DNA from: Bacteroidia bacterium
GTDB taxonomy: Bacteria; Bacteroidota; Bacteroidia; JADZBD01
NCBI GenBank assembly: GCA_020852255.1
Contig: JADZBD010000021.1
Coordinates: 1 to 57,919, forward strand
Direction: 5' to 3'
DNA: 57,919 nucleotides
Both the position numbers and the translations under genes were made by a program. Under the pieces are notes generated by a model that searched no databases, was not told the origin of the DNA, and was given only the letters and a program-made list of their open reading frames with translations. Position 1 is the first letter of the stretch, and the number at the start of each line of letters is the position of its first letter. Positions 35,901-42,866 of this stretch are shown here, piece by piece.

Positions 35901-36380
35901 GTTGGTAGATTTCCACAATCCGCCGGAAGGAGAGCCTGTCCAGAGGATCTGGGAATTATTCGGGTCAACCCGGATGAAATTACAACGGCCGTTCCCTCCA
36001 CCGGAGGGAGTGGTTTGCGGTCCTACAAAAGTCCAATTCCCGGCCTGGAATCCTCCGGTCTGCTGGCGGTAATTTTGCATTTCCATCCACACGGCGGCGG
36101 GATTGAAACGTTCGCCGGTAGCAGAAACGCGCGGAGCGTGGAACCATTCCCAGCGTTTGTATTGTTTATATCCTGGAATTTTAACCGGGTCGGAGCCGTT
36201 AGCCGAGCGGTAGGTGGAGATGTAATCATTTTTGTACGCGTTGAACGTAGCCTGTACGTCAAAGAAATTCGCGTTGGGGTCCTGCATTTTGCTTACCCAG
36301 TCGTGCACCTGCTGAGCCGAGAGGGTGCCGCTTAGGACAACTGCGAAGCAGAACATCGCGAAACGTGAAAGATTTTTCAT
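32943..36380 (-). CDS. Secreted BNR/VPS10-like beta-propeller protein, type A T9SS sorting domain
   Basis: 1145 aa. Signal peptide (1-23, ending LSAQQ). A propeller region (about 95-760) with eleven Asp-box-type repeats of the form S-T-[ND]-x-G-x-x-[WF], such as STNGGQNWT and STDAGATWN, as in sialidase and VPS10 folds. A PKD domain (about 765-850), an Ig-like region and a C-terminal type A T9SS sorting domain (about 1065-1145, beginning FQLYPNPSQG and closing KKVITY). Sialidase catalytic residues were not identified, so an enzymatic role is not claimed. The ATG at 36380 begins the signal peptide; the frame opens earlier at 36458 but that leader looks non-coding. Confidence 0.9.
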   Translation of the reverse strand: MKNLSRFAMFCFAVVLSGTLSAQQVHDWVSKMQDPNANFFDVQATFNAYKNDYISTYRSANGSDPVKIPGYKQYKRWEWFHAPRVSATGERFNPAAVWMEMQNYRQQTGGFQAGNWTFVGPQTTPSGGGNGRCNFIRVDPNNSQILWTGSPSGGLWKSTNGGQNWTTNTDQLPFVIGCTDVAIDPSNTQIMYLATGDGDAGDNYSVGLLKSTDGGQTWNTTGLTFVTSQIRMMSKVMIHPTNSNILLVATSGGIYRSTDAGATWNISTTGSFKDMEFKPGDPNTVYAAGNQFYRSTDNGVTWNLITGSPLPTAANCSRMAIAVTEADPTKVYIIAGLPAPNYGTEGFYYSTNSGASFTQPSTPNIGNQQWYDLCIDASPTSASEIVIGGQTQFLRSTNNGTSWSSNGFGTHVDYHDIVFVSGTSYYMACDGGVYVTTNSGGSWTDLGNDLAISQMYGFGQSATTANLLLTGWQDNGTNRYNGSWAEVMGGDGMLCFISQFNNNNMWGSQYDGSLNRSTNGGTSWSGANTGITETGAWVTPWKESPTTGSTLYAGFVNMWRSTNGGQNWTVMGNIPGTSTISAIAIAPSNTQVVWAAKGGALYKTTNGGGSWTQVTSLPGGSISYIACHNTDANKVWVTFSGFTNTLKVLKTTDQGATWTNMSGGLPNIPVNCITYHNGTNDGVYIGTDAGVYYVDGTMSVWQPFSGGLPNVVVTQIEIYYAGNKLRASTYGRGVWESSFYTPGSEAPIANFSANKLIDCPGTAIQFTDYSPFLPTSWNWSFPGGTPSSFNGQNPPLVYYNTPGTYTVTLTVSNSNGTDTETKTNYITIASSTNPNPTTVGDSVCSPGGIVNLTASGSGGTLRWWDAPGGGNQVNTGPTYNPNITATTTWYVDETFPNGSIGQVGPLNNTMGAGAMFVANDIRGQYFDVLSPIVLNTVAVYSNSAGNRTIEILDGNGNLYKDTTVFIPASPSTPTAVILDIPIYPGNNYFIKCRGLVDLYRNSSGAVYPYTSPSVNITNSNAGSPGYYYFFYDWNYTNIVCNTGRTPVTGTVYTCSSVEELFAAGSFQLYPNPSQGQFELNFETLAKDDYTIRIYNSIGQVVFEEKMGDFSGNYHRQINISASGKGIYMLEVSNGKADAYKKVITY

Positions 36381-36421
36381 GGGCTTGATTTTGGTTTTGG
36401 TCTTGGTCTTTTTAAGGTTAG

Positions 36422-36453
36422 TAAATGTAGGGCAAGGATTCGGGAGATGCAAA
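36422..36453 (-). promoter_or_regulatory. Promoter of the secreted propeller gene
   Basis: Minus-strand TTTG (36453 to 36450) and TACATTTA (36429 to 36422) are separated by 20 bp, matching the -33/-7 arrangement apart from the final base. It lies 41 nt upstream of the chosen ATG. Confidence 0.55.
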
Positions 36454-36546
36454 TTCAAAGGCGCCGTTCATCCCAATTGTCTTTAACCTACTGATTGTCA
36501 GGGAAGAGTTGTAGAAAGTGGAATGCAATAGAAACCTGAAAACTGC

Positions 36547-36554
36547 TATATTTG
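36547..36554 (+). promoter_or_regulatory. -7 element upstream of tRNA-Ala
   Basis: TATATTTG matches TAnnTTTG and ends 15 nt before the mature tRNA 5' end. It would also drive the GIY-YIG gene that follows without an intervening terminator. Confidence 0.6.
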
Positions 36555-36569
36555 TTTCCCGAAAAAAAT

Positions 36570-36646
36570 GGGGGATTAGCTCAGCTGGCTAGAGCGTTTG
36601 CATGGCATGCAAAAGGTCATCGGTTCGACTCCGATATTCTCCACCA
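36570..36646 (+). tRNA. tRNA-Ala(GGC)
   Basis: Complete cloverleaf: acceptor GGGGGAT/ATTCTCC (with G-U pairs), D arm GCTC/GAGC, anticodon stem TTTGC/GCAAA with loop ATGGCAT (anticodon GGC, alanine GCC), variable AGGTC, T arm ATCGG/CCGAT with loop TTCGACT, discriminator A. CCA is encoded (36644-36646). The 3' half is repeated downstream on the far side of a nuclease gene. Confidence 0.95.
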
Positions 36647-36662
36647 AAGAAGGTTTGATCAG

Positions 36663-36914
36663 ATGCCCTTCATTGTATACATCTTGTATTCTGAGTCCTC
36701 AGACAAATACTACACTGGTCATACTGAATTTCAGGAAAATAGAATCTTCCGACACAATAATTCCGGTAGCAGATCTACAAAACATGCCAAAGACTGGGAG
36801 TTGAAGTATAAGGAGGAGTTTCCAACTCGATCTGAAGCAATGAAGCGTGAGAGGGAAATAAAAAAGAAGAAAAGCAGGAAATATATTGAAAGAATTATCG
36901 GCCAAGCTGGCTAG
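36663..36914 (+). CDS. Small GIY-YIG nuclease-like protein
   Basis: 83 aa, a single minimal GIY-YIG domain of the UvrC/SLX1-like small type. Visible: VYI (5-7) and YTG (17-19) in place of GIY and YIG, the Arg/His/Asn cluster ENRIFRHNN (25-33), a Trp-centred strand DWELKYKEEF, and the catalytic-Glu helix EAMKREREIKKKK (58-70). The start at 36663 lies 16 nt after the tRNA-Ala CCA; the longer frame through the tRNA is spurious. The last codons and the stop TAG lie inside a copied tRNA D-loop (AGCTGGCTAG, 36905-36914), so the gene is wedged between a tRNA and its partial duplicate. No separate promoter is evident; it would be released by tRNA 3' processing. Mobile or homing nuclease is inferred. 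Confidence 0.8.
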   Translation: MPFIVYILYSESSDKYYTGHTEFQENRIFRHNNSGSRSTKHAKDWELKYKEEFPTRSEAMKREREIKKKKSRKYIERIIGQAG

Positions 36915-36967
36915 GCGTCCCGCGTGAAACGCGGGAAGGTCATCGGTTCGACTCCGATATTCTCCAC
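36905..36967 (+). pseudogene. Partial tRNA copy 1 (D-loop to 3' end)
   Basis: Begins with AGCTGGCTAG, identical to the tRNA-Ala D-loop (36583-36592). It continues with a replaced anticodon arm (TCCCGCGT-GAA-ACGCGGGA, 36918-36936, a perfect 8-bp palindrome), then 32 nt (36936-36967) identical to tRNA-Ala 36613-36644, covering the variable loop, T arm and acceptor 3' strand. The 5' acceptor strand and the 5' half of the D arm are missing, so it cannot fold as a tRNA. The loop would read GAA, but a working tRNA-Phe is excluded. Confidence 0.85.
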
Positions 36968-37326
36968 AATGAATATGAGTTCAGAGTTACAGCAACTCAA
37001 ATAGAGTTTATAAAAAAGTGATGAAGAGTAGGATTTTTTTAAACAAGGAATTCCCGGTGAATGCCAGAGCGCCCCGAGACATCGGGGAGGTCATCGGTAT
37101 TCTTCACACAAATTGAAAGGGTACAATATGATTTTTTGTTTTTGCACTAATGAAGATATGACTGTTTCTTTGGCGCGGGGTTTTTTTACTGCCAATTAAG
37201 CATGTTGCAATTTTCTTCCTGACCCGGGGAACCGAACAGGGCATGTTCTTCGATGAATCCTTCTTTTTACAGCCTTAACTTCCCACCTATTTACCTGATT
37301 ATTAGGGTAGTTTCTTTAAAAATTTG
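36968..37326 (+). other. Intergenic stretch before the polysaccharide locus
   Basis: About 360 bp with no supported gene. It holds the second partial tRNA copy (37066-37107) and leads to the wza promoter. No nuclease ORF remnant is recognisable between the two partial copies, and no further hairpin terminator was identified. Confidence 0.6.
37066..37107 (+). pseudogene. Partial tRNA copy 2, more degraded
   Basis: Starts AGAGCG as in tRNA-Ala, then a palindromic arm CCCCGA-GACA-TCGGGG (37072-37087), then AGGTCATCGGT (37088-37098) and ATTCTTCAC, close to the tRNA-Ala 3' end. Most of the T loop and the 3' side of the T stem are deleted. Weaker than copy 1, but the order of shared blocks is the same. 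Confidence 0.65.
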
Positions 37327-37334
37327 TACATTTG
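37327..37334 (+). promoter_or_regulatory. -7 element of the polysaccharide locus
   Basis: TACATTTG, a perfect TAnnTTTG, ends 6 nt before the wza ATG (37341). The predicted transcript start falls at or within a few bases of the start codon. Confidence 0.65.
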
Positions 37335-37340
37335 CGCCCC

Positions 37341-38147
37341 ATGACCCGGAAGGTATTTACGGCACCGGCTGTTATTATCACATTGATAGTTAGCATCTTA
37401 GTTCCCTCCTGTGTCAGCCGCAAGGATGTAGCCTACTTTCAGCCGAAAGAGCACTCCGGAGATTCGGAAAAAACAACGGTTCAAACGCAGTTCGTACATA
37501 AGCTCGGAAGCGGGGATATTCTCGGCATCATGGTGGCTTCCTTAAGCCCCGAAGCCAGCGCTTTATTCAATCCCTTCCCGGCAGTACTCAATAGCACAAT
37601 GAACCAGACCAACCAAACCAATGCCCCTGCGGCTGCCACAGGATACATGGTAGACCTGGAGGGAAATATTACCATCCCGCTCATCGGTAAACTCAACGTG
37701 AAAGGATACACCACCGCTCAGCTTACCGATACACTGAGCATTAAACTGATCAAGTATCTGAAAGAACCTACAGTGAGTGTTCGCGTGCTGAATTTCCGCG
37801 TTTCTATTATGGGAGAGGTCAACCGCCCTTCTGTTTATACTATTCCCAACGAAAAGATTACCCTTCCGGAAGCCCTGAGCCTGGCGGGTGATCTCACCAT
37901 CTACGGGAACCGGAAGAACATCCTGGTTATACGTGAGGTGAACGGACAAAGAGAATTTGCACGTATAGACCTCACCAAAAGAGATTTTTTTAATTCGCCG
38001 TATTATTATCTGCAGAGCAACGACCTTGTGTATGTAGAACCCGGCAAGGGAAAGTATAATTCTACCGACCGTACGGTTCAGCTGGCACCCATTGTGATCA
38101 GCAGTTTAACCCTGATGACCCTTATTTATTCTGCTTTTGTACGATGA
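37341..38147 (+). CDS. Polysaccharide export outer-membrane lipoprotein (Wza type)
   Basis: 268 aa. Lipoprotein signal with lipobox VPSC (Cys24), a poly-export domain (about 50-150, with GDILGIMV, GYMVDLEGNITIPLIGKL) and one SLBB domain (about 155-225; SIMGEVNRPSVYTI). It ends with a hydrophobic helix (about 247-266), perhaps the membrane-crossing helix of the octameric pore. It is shorter than E. coli Wza, typical for Bacteroidota. A TTG start at 37332 is possible but lies in the promoter element, so ATG 37341 is preferred. Overlaps wzc by 4 bp. Confidence 0.92.
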   Translation: MTRKVFTAPAVIITLIVSILVPSCVSRKDVAYFQPKEHSGDSEKTTVQTQFVHKLGSGDILGIMVASLSPEASALFNPFPAVLNSTMNQTNQTNAPAAATGYMVDLEGNITIPLIGKLNVKGYTTAQLTDTLSIKLIKYLKEPTVSVRVLNFRVSIMGEVNRPSVYTIPNEKITLPEALSLAGDLTIYGNRKNILVIREVNGQREFARIDLTKRDFFNSPYYYLQSNDLVYVEPGKGKYNSTDRTVQLAPIVISSLTLMTLIYSAFVR

Positions 38148-40465
38148 GCAACGGAACCGGACCAGCTATTGATCCCCGCTTCCAGGGCGAACGGGAAGAG
38201 GAACCGGTGAACCTCCGCGAGCTGGTGTTCAGGTACCTGGCCTATTGGAAATGGTTTGTGGTATCAGTGATCGCCTGTGTTTTCTGCGGATATGTTTACC
38301 TCCGATATTCTCCCGTGAAATACAGCATTAAGGCCTCCATCCTGGTAAAAGATGAGAAGAAAGGCATAGGGCAGGATGCTATGCTGAAGGAACTGGACAT
38401 TTTCGGATCCAATAAAGTAGTGGAAAATGAAATGGAGATCTTGCGCTCCTTTACACTGATGTCTAAAGTAGTTCATGACCTGAACCTGAATATACGGTAT
38501 TACTCAAAAAAGAAGGTAAAGGACTCTGAGATCTATAATAACTGTCCTGTGCTGGTGGAGTTGGTGGGAGATTCAGGTGATGGATTTATAGAACCGATTC
38601 ATCTGCATATTGTGGGCGGAAAAACCGTGGAGTTGGATGGTAAACCGGTAGAGCTGAACAAAGAAATAAAGCTGCCCGAAGGAATCATAAAGATCAATCT
38701 TACAGGAAAGGATGTTACGGCGGAAGATATTGTTGTTCGGATACAGTCCGAAGAAAGCATGACCGAAGCCCTCTTGCTGGAATTAAAAGTAGAACCCAGC
38801 AGCAAGATGTCCACCGTGCTGATGATGAGTATTGAGGATAATATGTCACAACGGGGAGTAGAGGTGCTGGATTACCTCATTAAAGCTTACAACGAGGCCT
38901 CCCTGGAGGATAAAAACAAAGTGGCCTCCAACACCCTGGTATTTATTGAAGAACGTTTGCGCCTGCTCAGCGGAGATCTGAACAAGGTAGAGCAGAGCGT
39001 GGAGGAGTTTAAATCCAAAGAAGGCATCACCAATATATCGGAGGAGGGCCGCTTGTTTTTACAGAGCGTGCAGGAAAACGATATGCAGATCTCCCAGGCA
39101 AAAATTCAACTGAGTGTTCTGAACAGTGTGGCGGAGTATGTGAAGAAGAAGGACAACCAGCCGGGCACTGTTCCTGCCACGCTGGGCATCTCGGATCCTA
39201 CGCTGCTGAGCCTGATCGCGCAGTTATCGCAAACGGAGCTGCAGCGGGAGCGGACCCTGAAATTAACAAGAGAGGACAATCCCCTGGTGCTGGCGCTGGA
39301 CGATCAGATCCGCATGCTGAAGAAGAGCATCCTGGAAAATATTGAAACATTAAGAAAAAACATCAATCTCACCCTGGAGCAGTTGGGGAACCAGAATGCG
39401 AAACTGGAGAGTTTCATCCGCAGCATCCCTGGCAAGGAGCGGATACTTGTGGACATTACACGCCAGCAGGCCATCAAGAACAACCTGTATATTTTTCTTC
39501 TGGAGAAGCGGGAAGAAACCGCCTTGTCTTTTGCATCTGCAGTATCGGACAGCAGAACCATTGATTCCGCGCGCAGCACCTCGCTGCCGGTAAAGCCGGT
39601 TCGCAAGGTGGTGTATCTCCTGTCCTTTGTACTGGGACTCGCATTGCCTTTCGGCGCCATTTACATTTCGGATCTGTTCAACGACAAAGTGCGGAGCCGT
39701 GAGGATATTGCAAGGGCCACGCATGCGCCGGTGATAGGTGAGATCTCCTTTGCAAAGGATGCGGAGGGTATTATTGTAGATCCGAAGAGCCGCACGGCGG
39801 TGGTGGAGCAAATAAGGGCATTGCGCACGAATCTGGCCTTTTCAGGTGCCGGGAGCAAAGTGCAGAGCATACTGTTCACCTCCGGCATGAGCGGGGAGGG
39901 CAAGTCTTTCATCTCTTTAAACCTGGGCGCGGGCCTGGCCATGACGGGGAAGAAGACAGTGATATTAGAGCTGGACATGCGGAGGCCGAAGATCCACAGA
40001 AGCCTGAATTTAAGTGCAGAGAAGGGCCTGAGCAATTACCTGATTGGTGCGGCGCATGCGGAGGAGATTATTCAGCAGGTGCCGGGGCACGAGAACTTCT
40101 ATATGATCCCCTGCGGACCGGTGCCCCCAAATCCGGTAGAGATACTGCTGAACGGCAAGATAGAGGAGCTGATAGAGGAGTTGCGCAGGAAGTTCGATTA
40201 CATCATTATAGATACACCGCCCATTGGCATTGTAACGGATGCGCAGATTCTGGCAAAGAGTGCAGACGTAACCATTTACGTTTTACGTCACAATTACACA
40301 CCCAAATCGAACCTGCTTATGCTGGAAGAGCTCTACCGGGGACAGAAATTTCACAACCTGCATTTAGTCTTTAATGCCATCAAAGAGGGCTCAAGATATG
40401 GGTATAAGTATGGGTATGGATATGGATATGGTGGATATGGGGTTGACGAAAAGCAGAAATCTTAG
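38144..40465 (+). CDS. Wzc-like chain-length regulator and tyrosine autokinase
   Basis: 773 aa. N-terminal Wzz domain with first membrane span (about 33-54), a long periplasmic coiled region, second span (about 487-508), then a cytoplasmic BY-kinase domain. Walker A SGMSGEGKS (580-588), Walker A' VILELDMRRP (about 605-614) and Walker B YIIIDTPP (about 686-693) are intact. The tail has seven tyrosines alternating with glycine (SRYGYKYGYGYGYGGYG), the autophosphorylation cluster. It controls polymerisation and export with Wza. The gene keeps the higher-GC composition of the flanks, while the next gene begins the AT-rich core. Confidence 0.95.
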   Translation: MSNGTGPAIDPRFQGEREEEPVNLRELVFRYLAYWKWFVVSVIACVFCGYVYLRYSPVKYSIKASILVKDEKKGIGQDAMLKELDIFGSNKVVENEMEILRSFTLMSKVVHDLNLNIRYYSKKKVKDSEIYNNCPVLVELVGDSGDGFIEPIHLHIVGGKTVELDGKPVELNKEIKLPEGIIKINLTGKDVTAEDIVVRIQSEESMTEALLLELKVEPSSKMSTVLMMSIEDNMSQRGVEVLDYLIKAYNEASLEDKNKVASNTLVFIEERLRLLSGDLNKVEQSVEEFKSKEGITNISEEGRLFLQSVQENDMQISQAKIQLSVLNSVAEYVKKKDNQPGTVPATLGISDPTLLSLIAQLSQTELQRERTLKLTREDNPLVLALDDQIRMLKKSILENIETLRKNINLTLEQLGNQNAKLESFIRSIPGKERILVDITRQQAIKNNLYIFLLEKREETALSFASAVSDSRTIDSARSTSLPVKPVRKVVYLLSFVLGLALPFGAIYISDLFNDKVRSREDIARATHAPVIGEISFAKDAEGIIVDPKSRTAVVEQIRALRTNLAFSGAGSKVQSILFTSGMSGEGKSFISLNLGAGLAMTGKKTVILELDMRRPKIHRSLNLSAEKGLSNYLIGAAHAEEIIQQVPGHENFYMIPCGPVPPNPVEILLNGKIEELIEELRRKFDYIIIDTPPIGIVTDAQILAKSADVTIYVLRHNYTPKSNLLMLEELYRGQKFHNLHLVFNAIKEGSRYGYKYGYGYGYGGYGVDEKQKS

Positions 40466-40529
40466 CAATTCGTTCTCAATGAAAGAGGACACAGAGAAGT
40501 TATAGTAAAGTGTAAAGCGAAACTTTATC

Positions 40530-41771
40530 ATGAACCTTTCCTATTTGTTGGGTAACTATAAGGATGCCGGGTATTACTTTTTAGGAACTATGGTTCAGGT
40601 GTGTTTTTCATTCCTTGTGCAACCTGTATATTCTTCATATCTCTCAGCAGAAGATTTTGGCATCCTAGGCTTCTTTGATTCGTTAAAGGGCCTGTTATTA
40701 CCCATTTTTATTTTCGGGATGCCTCAAGTGTTTCTAATGAAATATTATAATAATTCCGCACAAGAGAACCGAGTAATCTTCAAGAACATGATTTTTTTCT
40801 ATTTTTTTGGTTCTCTGGTGTTATCTGCCATTGTATTTCCAGCGTGTTATTCGTACTTCGATTTGACTGCCGTTGGAATTCCCTTCTTACCTTATATTGT
40901 TTTTATGTTGCTTTCTATCATCTTTGATAACATAAAAATGATGATTTTGTTGCATTACCGAATCGAAAAGAAATCTTCTAAATATTTTCTCTTCTCGGTA
41001 GTATTTACCGCATTTAATTTTGCTCTAGGTTTGTTATTTGTTGCGGAGTTTGAATGGGGCATCTTAGGAAGATTTGCTGCGCCTCTTGTCACAAACCTTT
41101 TGATGCTTCCAATTTGCTTGATTGCCATTAAGCAATGGACGGCAGGGCAAATTGATTATCAAATTATTCTCAGACTTTTCAAGTATGCCATTCCGTTAGT
41201 TTTATCTGGGGTTGCTTTTGTGATTCTTCCAAACATGGATCGAATTTTTTTAGAGACTGAAAATGATCTTAATGAGCTGGGGCTGTATAGTTTAGCAATT
41301 ACGATAACAAATATGTTTAACCTTGGGATATCAAGTTTACAGAATGCATTTGAGCCGGATATTTTTAAGGCGGCAAATTCGAGAGAGGGAGGGGCAATTC
41401 TGAGAATATTTGGATACACATTTATACCCAGTATTATCGGGATGGGCATTTTTATTATTTTCTCTAGCGAAATTATAGGATACCTTACTAGTCAGAGATA
41501 TTTGGGAGCGGTGAAATACGCAAATCTGTTAATTGTGGGGGTGCTGATAATGAGCATTTTTTACTTTTTTGACAAGACTATTTTGGCATTGCAAAACAGA
41601 AGGGCAAGTTTGTTTAATAATCTGGCCGGAGCAGCTTTAGGCCTTCTCGTGTATTATTTTTTTATTAGTAGGTATCATTTTTTGGGAGCAGCGCTGGCAA
41701 AAATCTTCATCGGTGTGTTTATGAGCATCTTTTCGGGGTTAATTGTATATCTGCAACTTAGCCATCGTTGA
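40530..41771 (+). CDS. Oligosaccharide flippase (Wzx-like)
   Basis: 413 aa, strongly hydrophobic, about twelve membrane spans, polysaccharide-synthesis/MATE-like fold. The N-terminus (YLLGNYKDAGYYFLGTMVQV, FLVQPVYSSYLSAEDFG) has the typical Wzx opening. It would flip lipid-linked repeat units across the inner membrane. First gene of the AT-rich block. Its TGA stop overlaps the next gene's TTG start. Confidence 0.9.
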   Translation: MNLSYLLGNYKDAGYYFLGTMVQVCFSFLVQPVYSSYLSAEDFGILGFFDSLKGLLLPIFIFGMPQVFLMKYYNNSAQENRVIFKNMIFFYFFGSLVLSAIVFPACYSYFDLTAVGIPFLPYIVFMLLSIIFDNIKMMILLHYRIEKKSSKYFLFSVVFTAFNFALGLLFVAEFEWGILGRFAAPLVTNLLMLPICLIAIKQWTAGQIDYQIILRLFKYAIPLVLSGVAFVILPNMDRIFLETENDLNELGLYSLAITITNMFNLGISSLQNAFEPDIFKAANSREGGAILRIFGYTFIPSIIGMGIFIIFSSEIIGYLTSQRYLGAVKYANLLIVGVLIMSIFYFFDKTILALQNRRASLFNNLAGAALGLLVYYFFISRYHFLGAALAKIFIGVFMSIFSGLIVYLQLSHR

Positions 41772-42760
41772 TTGTGGAAACTGCTGTACTCTTATTAACA
41801 TATAATCGGCCTATTTACACAGAACGGTTATTTGAAGTGCTTAGGAAACACGAGATTCGGGATCTATTTGTTTTTAATGATGGCCCTAAGGGTGATTCGA
41901 TGGAGGATAGGAAAGCTCGGGAGGAAATTATCCGCTTAGTAGCGACATGTGATTGGGAGTGTAATATCAGATGGTATTTGCCCGAAAGGAACATGGGTTG
42001 TGGTGAGGGAGTTTCGTCAGCAATAGACTGGGCATTCAACTTCACTGAGGAATTAATAATATTAGAGGATGATTGTATCCCCAACGATTCGTTTTTCAAC
42101 TATTGTAGAACAATGTTGGAAATGTTTAAACATGATGAAATCGTAATGCATATTTCCGGTTCGCGATGGTCCGAAGATTACAGGAATGTTCAGGACTTTT
42201 ATTTTTTTAGCAAATACGCACATGTTTGGGGGTGGGCAACATGGAAGCGCGCTTGGAAACTTTATGATTACAAACTTCGATCATGGAGTGAAATGGATGA
42301 ATCAAATTTTAAAGCAAAATTTTTCAAAGATGAATATAGATATTGGCAAAGTATATGGGACATGCTAATTGGGGGATCTGAGAACATTAATACCTGGGAC
42401 TATCAATGGCAATTTTGCATTCATAAATATGGTGGTATTTGTGTGACTCCTGAGGTGAACTTGATATCAAATATTGGCACGGAGGGAACGCATACAACGG
42501 AGGGCCGAGATCTCTCATATTATAATCGAGCCACATTTCGATTAGAGTTCCCTAGTTGTATACCCAAATATCAATTGGAGAATAATAACTTCTTTGACAG
42601 ACACCATTTTAATAAGCATATCAATAAACGAAAAACTTTAGCGAAACGAATAAATAATAAGTTGAGGAGGTTTATTAGAAGGAAATTTAAAAGCCTTATT
42701 GGAGTGAGAAATTTAAGCGATGTGAATGAACTGCCTTTGCAAAACAGGCGATCAAAATGA
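41768..42760 (+). CDS. Glycosyltransferase, GT-A fold
   Basis: 330 aa cytoplasmic or membrane-associated transferase. Opens with AVLLLTYNRPIYTERLFEVL, and has a nucleotide-sugar acidic motif EDDCIPNDSFF around 100 and a WGWATWKRAWKLYD stretch around 152-165, seen in sugar transferases annotated as GNT-I/alpha-1,3-mannosyltransferase-like. The start is TTG at 41768 (TTGA overlap with the flippase stop); GTG at 41774 is an alternative. The C-terminus is very basic. Donor and linkage unknown. Confidence 0.82.
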   Translation: MIVETAVLLLTYNRPIYTERLFEVLRKHEIRDLFVFNDGPKGDSMEDRKAREEIIRLVATCDWECNIRWYLPERNMGCGEGVSSAIDWAFNFTEELIILEDDCIPNDSFFNYCRTMLEMFKHDEIVMHISGSRWSEDYRNVQDFYFFSKYAHVWGWATWKRAWKLYDYKLRSWSEMDESNFKAKFFKDEYRYWQSIWDMLIGGSENINTWDYQWQFCIHKYGGICVTPEVNLISNIGTEGTHTTEGRDLSYYNRATFRLEFPSCIPKYQLENNNFFDRHHFNKHINKRKTLAKRINNKLRRFIRRKFKSLIGVRNLSDVNELPLQNRRSK

Positions 42761-42866
42761 TGTTAATTTAACCTAACTCTCTTACTAATACTGTCCAGCG
42801 AATCCGAAGCGAAGACAAGAACGAGACAAATGTGGGGCGAGTGGTTATTGATAGCAAATATTGTCA

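Noticed and set aside
35733-36335. 200-aa plus-strand ORF
   Set aside because: Shadow of the repetitive Gly/Ser/Thr-rich propeller gene on the opposite strand; no family features.
36552-36662. N-terminal extension of the GIY-YIG protein through the tRNA
   Set aside because: The frame is open across the tRNA-Ala gene only by chance; the encoded residues are a translation of tRNA sequence and the domain begins at the ATG at 36663.
36905-36967. Functional tRNA-Phe(GAA)
   Set aside because: The anticodon loop reads GAA and the T arm is intact, but the 5' acceptor strand and part of the D arm are missing, so no cloverleaf can form.
36967-40530. Integrase, IS element or prophage next to the tRNA
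   Set aside because: No transposase, integrase or phage gene is present; the only enzyme near the tRNA copies is the GIY-YIG protein.
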